Notes under the pieces: model-generated
Database searches by the model: none
What the model saw: the letters and a program-made list of their open reading frames with translations, nothing else
Told to the model about the DNA's origin: nothing
Shown here: positions 12,683 to 25,045 of the stretch, piece after piece
Position numbering within the stretch: position 1 is the first letter of the stretch
Layout: each line of letters begins with the position of its first letter
Made by a program: the position numbers and the translations under genes
Assembly: GCF_009707705.1 (NCBI RefSeq)
Contig: NZ_WLYX01000001.1
Span: 186,001-250,000 of the forward strand
DNA: 64,000 nt
DNA from: Paludibacterium denitrificans
GTDB taxonomy: Bacteria > Pseudomonadota > Gammaproteobacteria > Burkholderiales > Chromobacteriaceae
Direction of reading: 5' to 3'

Positions 12683-14598
12683 TTACAACTCCTGGACAGG
12701 TTGAATGGTTTCCGTGAGCAACGTGGCGTTAAATTCACGCACAAATTGCTGCACAACAGGATCATTTTGCAGGCACTCGCGGGCAGCTTGCTGCTGCTCC
12801 TGACGATAGCGAGCCTCTTGCATGGCCGGGGTTTCTCGCCCCAGCTCTTCAATCGTGACCACCAGCTCCACCGGCTGGCCAAACGCATCGGACACGGCGT
12901 GACGCAGTTTTTCCTGATAGTCGCGCCCAGTCAGATGGCGAAAACTTTCCGGCACCGCCAGCGCCAAACGCCGCGGCCCCCAATCCTTGAGCACGGCATT
13001 GTGCGCCAACATGCGCGCCGCGCCCAACCGTGGCGCCAGCCGTGCCACCAGCGCCGACCAGTCACCATCAAAATCCGTGGGGCCGGTGACGTCTTCCACC
13101 GGCTCCATGGCCTCAACCGGCAGGGTTTCGATGTACTCACCTTCCGGAGCATCATCCCAAGGGGTATCCAGCGGCCCCTCATCCGCGTCGTCGTCATCGT
13201 CTGCCGTATCTTGCGGCGCAACCGCCACAGGTACTGCGGGCACCGCCTCTGCAACCGCCACACGCGGTGTAGGTGGTGGTGGCGTTAGCGCAGGCTCAGG
13301 CTCGGCTTAAGCGCCGCTTCATCAGCAGCGCTCTCGGCGCCATTCCCGGCTGGCCGCCCCTGCCGTCCCGAGAGCCGCGCCAGCAGTGCCTTGGCCGCCG
13401 CCGAACCTTCCGGGCTGACATCAGACGACGGCATACCCAATTCCGGCCGCGGCGTGGGCACAGGACGGCCAGTCACCGCGGTAGGAGCAGCGACAGCCAC
13501 GGTTTCGCCCAGCATGTTGGCCGGATGAAACGCCAGCAGGCGCAGCAGCGTCATGGTGAAACCGGCATGCTCATCCGGTGCCAGCGCCAAATCCTTGCGA
13601 CCATGAATCGCGATCTGGTAATACAGTTGCACATCCTGCGGCGCCATGGCGGCGGCCGGGCAAAGATGGCCTCGCGTTCCGGCTCGTCATCAGCAATCGC
13701 CAACGGCACGGTCTGGGCCAATGCCACCTGTTGCAACAGCACGGCCAGTTCGGCCAACGTGCCATCAAAGCCGATCCCGCGTTCCGCCAGCTGATTGGCT
13801 TCTGCCATCAGGCAGCCCATCACCTTGCGCCAGAGCTTCCAGCAAGGCAAACAGATAACGGCGATCCACCGCCCCCAGCATGGCCCGCACGCCGTCTTCG
13901 CGGACCTCACCCATGCCATAAGCGATGGCCTGATCGAGCAGCGACAGCGCATCACGCATCGATCCCGCCGCCGCCCGTCCCAGCAGCGCCAGCGCCGGAG
14001 CCTCGTAACTGACTTGTTCCGTTTCCAGTACATGCGCCAGATGGCCGGAAATCTGCGGTGGCGTCATGTTGCGCAACGAAAACTGCAAGCAGCGCGACAG
14101 CACCGTTACCGGCACTTTTTGCGGATCAGTCGTCGCCAGAATGAACTTGACGTGCGCCGGTGGCTCTTCCAGCGTTTTCAGCATGGCGTTGAAGGCACTT
14201 TTCGATAGCATGTGCACTTCATCGATGATGTAAACCTTGTAGCGCCCGGCGGTCGGTGCGTACTGGGCGTTTTCCAGCACTTCACGGATATTGTCGATAC
14301 CGGTGTTGGACGCGGCATCGATTTCCAGCAAATCCACAAACCGGCCAGCGTCGATCTGCAAACAGGCGGAACACTCGCCGCACGGCTCGGCGCTCGGCCC
14401 ATGTTCGCAGTTCAGGCTCTTTGCCAGAATACGGGCGATGGTGGTCTTGCCCACCCCGCGCGTCCCGGTCAGCAAATAGGCGTGATGCAGCCGCGACTGC
14501 TGCAGGGCATTGGAAAGCGCGCGCACCACATGCTCTTGGCCGACCAGATCGGCAAAGCGCTTGGGACGCCATTTGCGGGCAAGAACTTGATAACTCAT
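12683..14598 (-). CDS. dnaX: DNA polymerase III subunits gamma/tau
   Basis: Clamp-loader ATPase, about 638 residues. It starts at 14598 with MSYQVLARKWRPKRFADLVG. Walker A is GTRGVGKTTIARILAK, the zinc-binding region is CEHGPSAEPCGECSAC, Walker B is YIIDEVHML and sensor 1 is ILATTDPQKVPVTVLSRC. A Pro/Ala/Asp-rich linker and a tau C-terminal domain follow. There are three apparent breaks: near 13820, near 13659 (CCCGG for CCCGGG) and GCTTAAGC at 13305. No slippery site for programmed gamma synthesis was recognised. Confidence 0.93.
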
Positions 14599-14659
14599 GG
14601 GGGCGGATTCTAATGGCAATTTACATTCAAGGCGACAGCTTTTGCAGCACTGCCCACGC

Positions 14660-15683
14660 TCACGGCGCTACCGCACTCTGGCTGGCAACTGCCTGTGCCG
14701 ACAGGTAACGCAGCCGGATTTCCCGCGCCAGCTCGTCGGCCACCTTGGCATACAGGGTGCTCTTGTTATAGCGCGTGATCACGTAGAAATTATTCAGGCC
14801 CAACCAGTATTCCGTCACCCCCGGCTGGGTTTCCAGCGGCACCAGCACCGCCTGCACATCATCGGCCAACGGCGACTGCGGCATGACGCCGCGCTGGCGC
14901 AATTCGCCCACCGTGTAATGCAGGTTGAATTTATCCGACACCAGCTGGTCGATCTGCGGGCCGGGCATCACTGCCGCTTAAGCACCAGCACATCATCGCC
15001 ATGACGCCAGCCATGCAGCTGGAAATAATGGGCCACGCTGCCGATGGCATCAGCCGGATTGTTCCAGATATCGCGATGGCCATCGCCGTCAAAATCCACC
15101 GCCCACTTGCGATAGCTGGACGGCATGAATTGCGGCCAGCCCATCGCCCCGGCATAGGAGCCCTTCAACTGCAGCGGATTGATGCCCTCTTCCTTGGCCA
15201 GCTTGAGAAATTCGGTCAACTCACCACGAAAATACTCAGCACGACGCGGGTAATCAAAGGCAATGGTGGTCAGCGCATCCGCCAGCCGGAAGCTGCCGGT
15301 ATTGCGGCCATAATTGGTTTCAATACCCAAAATCGCCACCACCATTTCCGGTGCCACGCCATAGGTGGCTTCTGCACGCTGCAGGGTTTCGTGGTGGGCT
15401 TGCCAGAAAGCAACGCCATTGCGAATCAGGCGCTCATTGTAAAAATTGCCGCGAAACTGATACCACGGCCGCGACGTGGATGGCCGGTCCAGCACGTTCA
15501 GGATGGCTTGGGCGAGACATTGGCAAACACCACCTCCAGCTCTGCCCGGTTGAACTGACCGCTGGCAACCTGTTCGTCGATATAGCGCTGCACATCCGGT
15601 CGGGCCAGCAACTCTGCATCGGCACGCACCAGCGCCGACGTCAGCATGACGGCCATACCCGCCACCATCAAAAATCGTTTCAT
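14660..15683 (-). CDS. mltB: Lytic murein transglycosylase B
   Basis: Periplasmic peptidoglycan lytic transglycosylase of the SLT_2/MltB type. It begins with a signal peptide (MKRFLMVAGMAVMLTSALVRA). The catalytic region VAILGIETNYGRNTGSFRL carries the active-site glutamate, and GSYAGAMGWPQFMPSSYRKW is the family signature. There are two apparent breaks: near 15508 (a GCCGGC-compatible deletion in SPKP-AILNVLDRP) and GCTTAAGC at 14976. It has no lipobox, so it is more likely soluble periplasmic. Confidence 0.9.
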
Positions 15684-15704
15684 CTAACACGTCTCGGTTG
15701 AGGG

Positions 15705-15735
15705 AAAAGCAGGCCGTGTTCGGCCAACCCTGCTT
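15705..15735 (-). terminator. hrcA terminator with TTCGGCCAAC in its loop
   Basis: On the minus strand AAGCAGG pairs with CCTGCTT around a loop containing GTTGGCCGAA, followed by TTCCC. It lies between hrcA and mltB, both on the minus strand. Confidence 0.65.
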
Positions 15736-15785
15736 CACCCTCCATTATTCGGAAGCTTGCGACACCCAGCAGCGGCACGCGGCAA

Positions 15786-16805
15786 TCAGTAGGACAAGGC
15801 ACTGGAAACCAGCTTGGCGGTAATGTCGACAATGGGGATGACCCGCTCATACGCCATGCGCGTCGGGCCCACCACGCCCAGCGTTCCCACCACCGGCCGT
15901 TGATACGATAAGGCGCTGTCACCACCGAACATTCATCCAGCGTCACCACGCCGGATTCGTCGCCAATAAAGATATTGACGCCCTGTGCCTGCTGCCCCTG
16001 ATGCAGCAGATTGAGCAACTCGGTCTTGCGCTCGAACACGGCAAACAATTCGCGCAAACGTGACAAGTCTTCGGAGAGGTCCCGCACATCCAGCAGGTTG
16101 GTACGGCCCGCCACCACCACGGCATCACCCGGATGCTCCAGCGCCGACTGGCCCATGCGAATGGCCGCCGTCATCAAGCCGGTGATATCACCCTGCAACT
16201 GGTGCAACTCCGTTTCCAGACGATGGGCAATGTGGGACAAGCCCTGCCCGGCATAATGCTGATTAAGGAAATTGGCGGCTTCGACCAGCTCGGAAGACGA
16301 ATAATCACGCTCCATCACCAACAGGTGGTTTTGCACGTCGCCGTCCAGCGTCACCAGAATCATCAACACCCGCCGCTCGGACAGGCGCAAAAACTCGATC
16401 TGGCGAAAAGCCACATCGGAGCGCTGCGGCGTCATCACCACGCTCGGCAAAATGCGTGAGATCCGACAACAGCGACGAGGCGGCGGCCACAATGCGCTGC
16501 GGGCTATCGGGACGCAAACCGGACTGCAACTCACGCACGGCCACCTCTTCCAACGGCTGAATGGTCAGCAGGTGATCGACAAACAACCGATAGCCCTTGA
16601 CCGTCGGCACCCGCCCGGCCGAGGTATGCGGCGACACAATCAGCCCCATCTCCTCCAGTTCGGCCAACATGTTGCGAATGGAAGCCGACGACAAATCCAG
16701 CCCGGACACCATGGATAGCGTTTTGGAGCCAACCGGCGATCCATCGGCGATATAGCGTTCGATCAGGGTTTTCAGGAGACGTTGGGAGCGCTCATTCATC
16801 ATCAC
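15786..16805 (-). CDS. hrcA: Heat-inducible transcription repressor HrcA
   Basis: Repressor of groE/dnaK-type heat-shock operons through CIRCE operators. The winged-helix part reads [19 protein letters not shown] and [15 protein letters not shown], then HTSAGRVPT. The middle and end read [32 protein letters not shown] and [11 protein letters not shown]. There are two apparent breaks: GCTCGGC at 16442 on the plus strand (GCCGGC expected, HFAGVVMTP) and CCGG for CCGGG near 15894. No CIRCE element is seen within the window. Confidence 0.93.
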
Positions 16806-17013
16806 ACCATTTTACACGTCACTGATAACAAGGAAAGTGGCCACACTCGCGCCAGTTTCAAGCCGCATCACAGATAAATCAGCCCGCTTCCCCCGTCAAG
16901 TTCCGTGGCCGGGCCAACACAGCTCCGTCGCCGTCCACGTATCAGCGTCTGCCGCTTTATGCGATAATCAGCGGCTGTTGAGTATTGGCCCGATTATCCC
17001 TTTTGGAGACAAA

Positions 17014-18075
17014 ATGGCAGAGCGTTCCGAAGACAAGAGCCGCGCCTTGGCGGCTGCCCTGAGCCAGATTGAAAAGCAGTTTGGCAAGGGTTCGATCATG
17101 CGCATGAGCGACAATCAAATCACCGAAAACCTGCAGGTGATTTCTACCGGTTCGCTGGGGCTGGATCTGGCCCTGGGCGTCGGTGGCTTGCCACGTGGCC
17201 GCGTCGTAGAAATTTACGGGCCGGAATCCTCCGGTAAGACCACCCTGTGCCTGCAAGTGGTTGCCGAAGCGCAAAAGCTCGGCGGCACCTGCGCCTACAT
17301 TGACGCGGAAAACGCGCTGGACCCGATCTACGCACAGAAACTGGGCGTAAAAGTGGAAGACCTGCTCATCTCCCAGCCGGATACCGGTGAACAGGCGCTG
17401 GAAATTGCCGACATGCTGGTGCGCTCCAGCGGCGTTGACGTCATCGTCGTCGACTCGGTAGCTGCCTTGGTACCCAAAGCCGAAATCGAAGGCGAAATGG
17501 GCGACAGCCACGTTGGCCTGCAAGCACGCCTGATGAGCCGGGCGCTGCGCAAGCTCACCGGCAACATCAAACGCACCAATACGCTGGTCATCTTCATCAA
17601 CCAGATCCGCATGAAGATTGGCGTGATGTTCGGCAACCCGGAAACCACCACCGGCGGCAATGCCCTCAAGTTCTACGCCTCGGTGCGCATGGATATCCGC
17701 CGTATCGGCGGCATCAAGAAGGGTGAAGAAGTTGTCGGCAATGAAACCCGCGTGAAAGTGGTCAAGAACAAGGTGGCGCCGCCGTTCAAGCAAGCCACCT
17801 TTGACATCCTGTACGGCGAAGGCATCTCGCGCGAGGGTGAAATCATTGATCTGGGCGTAGAACACGAACTGATCAACAAATCTGGCGCCTGGTACTCCTA
17901 CAATGGCCAGAAGATCGGCCGTGGCAAGGACAACACCCGCGAATGGCTGAAAGCCAATCCGCAAGTCGCGCAGGAAATCGAACGCAAGGTGCGTGAGCTG
18001 GTTGGCGTCAAGGTGCAAATCACCGAAGGCGAGCCGGATGATGACGCGCTGACCGACGATACCTTCGACGTTTAA
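17014..18075 (+). CDS. recA: Recombinase RecA
   Basis: Strand-exchange ATPase of homologous recombination, 353 residues, frame intact. It has Walker [11 protein letters not shown], Walker [11 protein letters not shown], loop L2 around [20 protein letters not shown] and an acidic tail [12 protein letters not shown]. The usual AEHALDP motif reads AENALDP here. The start at 17014 follows TTTTGGAGACAAA. I see no canonical CTGT-N8-ACAG LexA box upstream. recX follows directly. Confidence 0.97.
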   Translation: MAERSEDKSRALAAALSQIEKQFGKGSIMRMSDNQITENLQVISTGSLGLDLALGVGGLPRGRVVEIYGPESSGKTTLCLQVVAEAQKLGGTCAYIDAENALDPIYAQKLGVKVEDLLISQPDTGEQALEIADMLVRSSGVDVIVVDSVAALVPKAEIEGEMGDSHVGLQARLMSRALRKLTGNIKRTNTLVIFINQIRMKIGVMFGNPETTTGGNALKFYASVRMDIRRIGGIKKGEEVVGNETRVKVVKNKVAPPFKQATFDILYGEGISREGEIIDLGVEHELINKSGAWYSYNGQKIGRGKDNTREWLKANPQVAQEIERKVRELVGVKVQITEGEPDDDALTDDTFDV

Positions 18076-18141
18076 GTCCGCCTGCCAGCAGCGTGAACAC
18101 ATCATGTCTTCACGCTGCCGTCCCGCCCACGACCAATCTGC

Positions 18142-18596
18142 ATGGAAAAAAGCCTGAAAGTCCGCGCTGTCGACCTGCTCTCGCGCCGGGAATACTCACG
18201 CAAAGAGCTGGAACGACGGCTACTGCCACACGCCGAAAGCCCAGAACAGCTCATGGCGCTACTGGACGAGTTGGCCGAACGCAACTGGCAGTCCGACAGC
18301 CGCTTTGCCGAACAACTCACCCGCGTCAAAGGCAGCAAATATGGTAGCCGTGCTTACTGGCGCAGGAAATGCGCGAGCGCGGCGTCTCCAGCGAGGACAT
18401 CGCCTCGGCACTGGCCGAACAGGACGATCTGGCCACCGCTCGACAGCAATGGCAACGCAAATTCGGACAGCGGCCGACTACTCCGCAAGACAAGGCTCGG
18501 CAAATCCGCTTTCTGGCAGCGCGCGGTTTTCCGATGGACATCATCCGCCAGGTCCTGCTCGATAGCTCTGACGATTTTCCGTTGGACGAAGCATGA
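18142..18596 (+). CDS. recX: Regulatory protein RecX
   Basis: RecA modulator, about 150 residues, 66 bp after recA. The N-terminal MEKSLKVRAVDLLSRREYSR and KELERRL are typical, as is the C-terminal DKARQIRFLAARGFPMDIIR. One apparent break at 18352 reads GCTTAC where GCCGGCC gives GSRAGLAQEMRERGV, the conserved RecX core. Confidence 0.9.
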
Positions 18597-18874
18597 TGCG
18601 CCGTGCGATATAACCACGACATGGCGATCGCACCGTTTCGGCCAACCTTGCACCGCCCCAAACGCCTGGATGAGCCAACCCCACGAGCCACACCGGGGAC
18701 CATGACATCAGCAAGGCCACAATCGCTAGAAACAATGGCAATAAGGCTCTGGCAAAAGGCACCCGCCGCCATGCAACCCTTGCCAGCCAAGCCTCAGCTT
18801 GACACAATCAGGCCATGACACTGGGCCAATCCCCATTGCGACCGGCCAAGATTTCTGAAATAGACCACAACGAC

Positions 18875-21507
18875 ATGAAAACTTCCGAGATTCGCCAGAA
18901 ATATCTGGATTTCTTTGCTTCCAAAGGACACCAAGTCGTGTCCTCCAGTTCGCTGGTTCCCCCGGGAAGACCCCACCCTGCTGTTTACCAACGCCGGGAT
19001 GAACCAGTTCAAGGACGTCTTCCTCGGTTTCGACAAGCGTCCATACAGCCGCGCCACCACCGCACAGAAATGCGTCCGTTTAGCGGCAAGCACAATGACC
19101 TGGAAAACGTCGGCTACACCGCCCGTCACCACACGTTTTTCGAAATGCTGGGTAACTTCAGCTTCGGCGATTACTTCAAGCACGATGCCATCCACTACGC
19201 CCGGGAATTCCTGACCGACCCGAAATGGCTCGGCCTGCCCAAAGACAAACTGATGGTCACGGTGTACGCCTCCGATGATGAAGCCTACGACATCTGGCAC
19301 AAGGAAATCGGCGTTCCTGCCGACAAGATCGTACGCATCGGCGATAACAAGGGCGCGCCCTACGCCTCCGATAACTTCTGGCAAATGGGTGACACCGGCC
19401 CGTGCGGCCCGTGTACCGAGATTTTCTACGACCACGGCGACCATATCTGGGGCGGCCCTCCGGGAAGCCCGGAAGAAGACGGCGACCGTTTCATCGAAAT
19501 CTGGAACAACGTCTTCATGCAGTTCAACCGCGACGAAACCGGCACCATGCATCCGCTGCCCAAACCGTCCGTGGATACCGGCATGGGGCTGGAACGCATC
19601 TCCGCCGTCCTGCAAGGCGTACACGCCAACTATGAAATCGACCTGTTCCAGAACCTGATCCGCGCGGCGGCTCGGGAAACCGGCGTAGCGTTCAGCATGG
19701 ACGTGCCATCGCTCAAGGTGATCGCTGACCATATCCGCGCCTGCTCGTTCCTGATTGCCGATGGCGTCATGCCATCCAACGACGGCCGCGGTTATGTCCT
19801 GCGCCGTATCATCCGTCGAGCCATACGTCACGGGTACAAACTGGGCCAGAAGGGGTTGTTCTTCTACAAGCTGGTACAGGATCTGGTCAACGAAATGGGC
19901 GATGCCTATCCGGAATTGCGCCAGAAACAGGCCGAAGTGGAAGATGCCCTGAAACAGGAAGAACTGCGCTTTGCCGAAACGTTGGACAAAGGCATGGCGT
20001 TGCTGGAATCCGCGCTGGAAGGCGGCAAGAAACAACTGGATGGCGATACAGTGTTCAAGCTGTATGACACCTTCGGCTTCCCGGTTGACCTGACTGCCGA
20101 CATCTGCCGTGAGCGCGATATTGTCGTTGATCTGGACGGTTTCGAACACGCCATGGCTGAACAACGTAAACGTGCACGCGCCGCTTCGTCGTTCAAAATG
20201 GCTGGCAACGTCGAATACAACGGTAAAGATACCGTCTTCCGTGGCTATGAAAACGCCAGTGTGGATGCCAAAGTGCTGGCACTCTACAAAGGACATGAAG
20301 CTGTTAATACGCTGAATGCTCGGCGACGAAGGCATCGTGGTCTTGGATAACACGGCATTTTATGCCGAAGGCGGCGGCCGTGTCGGCGACGTGGGCGAGC
20401 TGTCGTCTAATGCCGGTGTCGGCGCGCTGTTCGATGTCACTGACACGCAAAAAGTCCAGGCCGCCGTGTTTGGACACAAAGGCAAACTCATCAGTGGCAG
20501 CCTGAGCGTGGGCGATACCGTTGCCGCCACCATCGATCTGCACAAGCGCCGGGCTACGGCCCGCAACCACTCGGCCACTCACCTGTTGCACAGTGCGCTG
20601 CGCCATGTTCTGGGCGACCATGTTGCCCAGAAAGGCTCAATGGTCAACACCGAACGCACGCGTTTCGACTTTGCCCATAACGAGCCGGTCAGCGCCGCTG
20701 ATCTGCAGGAAATCGAACGCATCGTCAACCGCATCATTGCTCATAACGTCGAAGTTTCGGCCAACCTGATGTCGTACGACGATGCAATCCGCTCCGGTGC
20801 CATTGCCCTGTTCGGCGAAAAATATGGCGATACGGTACGTGTATTGAAGATGGGGGAATTCTCCACCGAACTGTGTGGCGGGACGCACGTCAAGCGCACC
20901 GGTGACATCGGTTTCTTCAAGATCGTGTCCGAATCCGGTGTTGCGGCTGGTGTACGGCGTATCGAAGCCGTTACCGGTGAAGGCGCGGTGACCTACGCCC
21001 AAGCACAGGATAGCTTGCTGAAAGAAGCGGCTTCAGCGCTCAAGGCACAAAGCTCCGACGAAGTTGTCAGCCGCCTCAACGCGCTGCAAGATCACGTCAA
21101 GGCAGTAGAGAAAGAGCTGACCCGCCTCAAGGCCAAGCTAGCCTCCTCGGCTGGCGACACGTTGGCCGAAGCCGCCGTTGAGATTCAGGGCATCAAGGTG
21201 CTCGCCGTTGAGCTGGAAGGCGCCGACAACACCGCCCTGCGCGAAACGCTGGACAAGCTGAAAGACAAGCTTAAATCCGCCGCGATCGTACTGGCAGCCA
21301 AAACTGACGGTAAGGTAGCACTGGTGGCTAAACGTTACCGCAGATCTCACCAGCAAAGTTAAAGCTGGCGAACTGGTTAATTTCGTCGCCCAGCAAGTAG
21401 GCGGTAAAGGCGGCGGTCGACCAGACATGGCACAAGCCGGTGGCACGCAACCAGAAAATCTAGCAGCCGCCCTAGAGCGTACAAGCCCTGGCTTAAGCAA
21501 GCTGTAA
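18875..21507 (+). CDS. alaS: Alanine--tRNA ligase
   Basis: Class II synthetase charging tRNA-Ala, about 877 residues. The start is [20 protein letters not shown]. Catalytic motifs ([27 protein letters not shown]), the editing-domain zinc motifs ([13 protein letters not shown] and [13 protein letters not shown]) and a C-Ala domain are present. There are four apparent breaks: an extra C near 18960, TTAGC at 19080 (GCCGGC gives [17 protein letters not shown]), GCTCGGC at 20318 ([11 protein letters not shown]) and GCTAAAC at 21327 ([12 protein letters not shown]). A GCTTAAGC also sits next to the stop at 21491. The gene is essential, so true inactivation is implausible. Confidence 0.95.
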
Positions 21508-21529
21508 TCGCGCAAAACCAGCTAATCAA

Positions 21530-21560
21530 AAAGCTGCATGGGAAACCATGCGGCTTTATT
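21530..21560 (+). terminator. Intrinsic terminator after alaS
   Basis: AGCTGCATGG-GAAA-CCATGCGGCT with a GAAA tetraloop and TTTATTT after it, 25 bases past the alaS stop. Confidence 0.85.
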
Positions 21561-21578
21561 TCATCCAGCAAGCAGCGA

Positions 21579-22502
21579 CTACTTGCTGCGCCCCACCAAC
21601 ACAATACCGGCAATCACCAACCCCGCCCCAACCAGCTGTAACGGGGTCAGACTCTCTCCCAAAATCAGCCATCCCAAACCCATGGTAATCACCGGGCCAA
21701 TAATCGCCACGGACGATGCGCGCCCAGCCCCCAGACACCGTATCGACTGGTTCAAACACCACACAGGGATAACAGTACTGATCAATCCCATCGCCAGCCC
21801 AATGCCATACACAGGCCAAGGCAAGCCGAGCAATCCCGCTGACGAAACCATGGCAAAGTGCGCAAATACCGCCGGGCACGACACCAATGACGCCAACGCG
21901 GCAAAACGGGTAGCCCCCCAATAAGCAATCACCTCCCCGGAGCCCACCAGATAGATCGCATAAGTCACCGTACTGGCTACCACCCGGGCCATCCCCTGCC
22001 ACAGCCTCACACTTTGGCCCGCTGTTGCAACATCCCGGCTGAACGTAACCACCATACCAAGATAAGCCACGGCCACACCCCACCAGACCTTTGAAGAATA
22101 GCGCTTACCCAGAAACAGACAGGAAATGAACAACACCAGTGTCGGATACAAGAACAGAGTCAGCCGTTCCAGCGACGCACTGATGAATTGCAAGCCAACA
22201 AAGTCCAGATAACTGGACAAGTAGTAGCCCAGCAACCCAAGCATAATCAGTCGCGACCAATCCCCCAGCGTCTTGCCACGCCACGCATCCGGCTGAACAG
22301 GCCACAACATCCAGACAAAAAACGGCATTGCAAACAGCATACGCAACATCAGCAGCGTTTCCGCACCGACAGCATAGCGGTAACCGATTTTCACAAAAAT
22401 GGCTTTAGCTGCGAATCCGCCTGCCGCAAGAATGGCAAACAACACTCCCCGCCCTTCTGCCAGAGCTGCGTGACTGGTTTTATTGGCAACACTTGCCGTC
22501 AT
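21579..22502 (-). CDS. EamA-family (DMT) transporter
   Basis: Inner-membrane protein of 308 residues with about ten hydrophobic segments forming two EamA repeats (for example GVLFAILAAGGFAAKAIFVK and SSVAIIGPVITMGLGWLILG). The substrate cannot be told from sequence; relatives export amino acids or other metabolites. It is convergent with alaS. The frame is intact. Confidence 0.85.
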   Translation of the reverse strand: MTASVANKTSHAALAEGRGVLFAILAAGGFAAKAIFVKIGYRYAVGAETLLMLRMLFAMPFFVWMLWPVQPDAWRGKTLGDWSRLIMLGLLGYYLSSYLDFVGLQFISASLERLTLFLYPTLVLFISCLFLGKRYSSKVWWGVAVAYLGMVVTFSRDVATAGQSVRLWQGMARVVASTVTYAIYLVGSGEVIAYWGATRFAALASLVSCPAVFAHFAMVSSAGLLGLPWPVYGIGLAMGLISTVIPVWCLNQSIRCLGAGRASSVAIIGPVITMGLGWLILGESLTPLQLVGAGLVIAGIVLVGRSK

Positions 22503-22816
22503 CGTTATTCCATCCCGGAAAGAAGACTACATTATCGATACTTTATCAACGGATAAAAAGTTTACTTCCACATGGCCACCTGCCCTGATCGGTATTTAAA
22601 AATGATGCTCCATCGCGATTAGTTTGCAGCAAATCTCAACCTTATTGACTCACATCAATATGCCTTATGAGTAGTTATCAATAATGATCCCTTAAGTTCA
22701 GGAAGGATGTTTAGCCAACGAGTAGGCACCTGTGTCACATGATGACAAGCAACCCAAAAGGTAATGCAGGTCACTCGCTTCGGGGCTAAACGGCTTTTAC
22801 TTGCAGAGGGATAGCC
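22503..22816. other. Intergenic control region upstream of the ODP-GTPase cassette
   Basis: A divergent spacer, more AT-rich than its surroundings. It contains the FNR/ANR-like box at 22645. AGAGGGATAGCC precedes the start at 22817 as a ribosome site. No gene is seen in it. Confidence 0.6.
22645..22658 (+). promoter_or_regulatory. FNR/ANR-type box
   Basis: TTGAC-TCAC-ATCAA differs from the FNR/ANR consensus TTGAT-N4-ATCAA at one base. It lies 159 bp upstream of the di-iron protein gene, which suggests induction under low oxygen. Confidence 0.6.
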
Positions 22817-23586
22817 ATGGCTTTAGTGCTTTATGACGACGGCAACCACAAATGTGTCGCCTTTACCGAACTGGTGCAAGGAGATGGGATCCGGGCAAAC
22901 CAGTTTGCCATCGTCGACCAAGGTGATGGCATGCTGCTGGACCCGGGTGGCAACCTGACTTACAAGCATCTCATCGCCGAGATGGCAGACTATTTCCTGC
23001 CATCCCACACCCGGTATGTTTTTGCCTCCCATGCCGATCCGGATATTGTCGCATCAGCCAACGGCTGGCTGCTGATTACCGATGCGCAAATCATGATTGC
23101 CCAAGAATGGGTGCGCTTCTTACCGCACTTCTGCGTCCGCGGGGTAACGGAAGGCCGCCTGATTGCCATCCCACCGAAAGGTATGGATGTCACGTTGGGT
23201 AATGCCACACTGAAGATCATTCCAGCCCACTACCTACATACCGTCGGCTTTTTCCGTGTATACGACCCGCTCAGCAAGATCTTGTTCTCAGGCGATGTCG
23301 GAGCATCACTGATGGATGGTCATGATGCTTAAGCAAACCCATTGAAGATTTTGAGCACCACCTGATCGATAGCCACATGCAGGGCTTCCACCAGCGCTAC
23401 ATGACCAATAACAAAGCCTGCCGTTTATGGGTACAAATGGTGCGGCAACTGGATATCGAGTGGATCGTCCCTCAACACGGCGGATCGTTCAAAGGCAAGG
23501 AAATGGTTAACCGCTTCCTGGATTGGCTTGAACAGCTCGAATGCGGTACCGACCTGATCAGCGAAGCTGATTTCACCTTAGTGTAA
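22817..23586 (+). CDS. Metallo-beta-lactamase-fold di-iron protein (ODP/FprA-like)
   Basis: About 256 residues, similar in layout to the di-iron half of flavodiiron proteins and to oxygen-binding di-iron proteins (ODP) but with no flavodoxin domain. Metal ligands are visible in SHADPDIVAS (H-x-D-x-D type), PAHYLHTVG, FSGDVGAS and PQHGGSFKG. The likely role is O2 or NO binding or reduction, or O2 sensing. One apparent break is GCTTAAGC at 23327; GCCGGC gives GHDAGKPIEDFEHHL. It leads a same-strand cassette with FimV-like, GTPase and roadblock proteins and has an FNR-type box upstream. Confidence 0.8.
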
Positions 23587-23609
23587 CGTCGTACACCACC
23601 ACCCTCATC

Positions 23610-25035
23610 ATGAATGAACTGAAGTCACTATCAGAAATACTGACCAGCACACCAGAGAATTTACTGGTGCTGCTGGCTTTGGTATTGCTAGCTGGGCTGG
23701 TCATTGGCGGCGTGCGGCATTATCGGCACAAGCAACGCGCCGCCACCGACCACGATACCGACCTGACAGATGAAGAAGCCGCATCCCAACCCAGTAATGA
23801 CGATGAATCACTGTCTTACAAAGTGGATGATGTGGATGCTCTGACCGAGGTCGATGTATTCATCCAGTTTGGCTACCTAGATCAAGCGGCATCGGCCTTA
23901 CGCTGGTATGTGGATAGCATCGCTCCACACTCAGGGCGCGAACTGAAACGACTTGCTTAAGCCTCTATCTACAACTAGGGCAACTGGACGACTATGCAGA
24001 AATACTCGAACGCCTGCATGATCTGGCACTACTCAATCGTGACGAACTCGAGCAATCGATCCTCGAAGGCTTAAAAGTAGACCGTAATAACCTGGCATTA
24101 CGAGTTCTGGCAGAACAAAGGCTGGCGCTAGGCGTAAGCGAGATGAATGCCAAGCTGGGAGAGGCTCTGCCGACGCTCAGTACCGAAGAACTGTTGCAAC
24201 AAGCGGCGGCCAGCCCGGCTCAGTCGCCACCAAGCGTGCAAATCGAGCCAACCGCCCCCCAGACATTAAATCCGGTACCGCTAATCGAAGGGCGTGCATC
24301 AATCACCACGCTAAGTCAGCAAGAAACAAGCATCATCAAGGCTTTTATCCCCGCAGCACGTCAGGCTCGGCTACTGCTGTCTTGTCACGCCTATCAGGAT
24401 GCACTACCAGCTCTACAACGACTGCTAAACGACCACCCCCGCTCACTTTCTCCCTTACTGGATGTTCTCCGCGTCCACTACATGGGGCGCAATCTGCCAG
24501 AATTTACCCGTCACCTATGGTCATTCCACATGGCTTTGGGCCAATACGGTCAGCAACTAAAAGAACGACTCCTGCAATTAGGGTTGCAACTGGGAACCAA
24601 TCCTGCATTGAGTGCACTGGCTTTGTGTCCAGATCGGTTACATCTGGAAGTGATTGGGCGCGAATATGGCTACATTCCCACCTGTGATCCAGAGGTAGAA
24701 AAACTGTCATTAATCGAAGTCGTTTCGGCCAACCCTGAGCAGCTCGCCTACCAGACTGATGCCCTGAGCGAGGCTGACCATTACATCGAATACGGTCAGG
24801 TCGACATGGCAATTTCTACTCTGGAAAACGCCATCATGGCGCACCCGGAAGAAGCACAATACTACCCCCCCTGCTGGACTTGTATGAGCGGCTGAACGAT
24901 TTGGAACGCTTTACCGTACTGACCCGTCGGATCAAGGACAGTGCACAACGCCCTCCTGAAGAAATTACAGCCATGATGAGTACGTTCGTCCAGCGCATGC
25001 AACAACGTATCCCACAGCGGTCAATGGCAGCTTGA
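23610..25035 (+). CDS. FimV-like membrane-anchored TPR protein
   Basis: About 475 residues. The N-terminus has one membrane helix (LLVLLALVLLAGLVIGGV, near residues 17-34), then an acidic linker. Two repeats match the FimV C-terminal pattern: VDALTEVDVFIQFGYLDQA and TDALSEADHYIEYGQVDMA, each leading into TPR-like helices. FimV proteins scaffold polar machines such as type IV pili. There are two apparent breaks: GCTTAAGC at 23955 (GCCGGC gives RLAGLYLQLGQLDDYAEIL) and a C7 run near 24871 that needs 5 or 8 C. The gene contains the 20-mer shared with dapE (24721-24740). Confidence 0.75.
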
Positions 25036-25045
25036 GAGACCATCC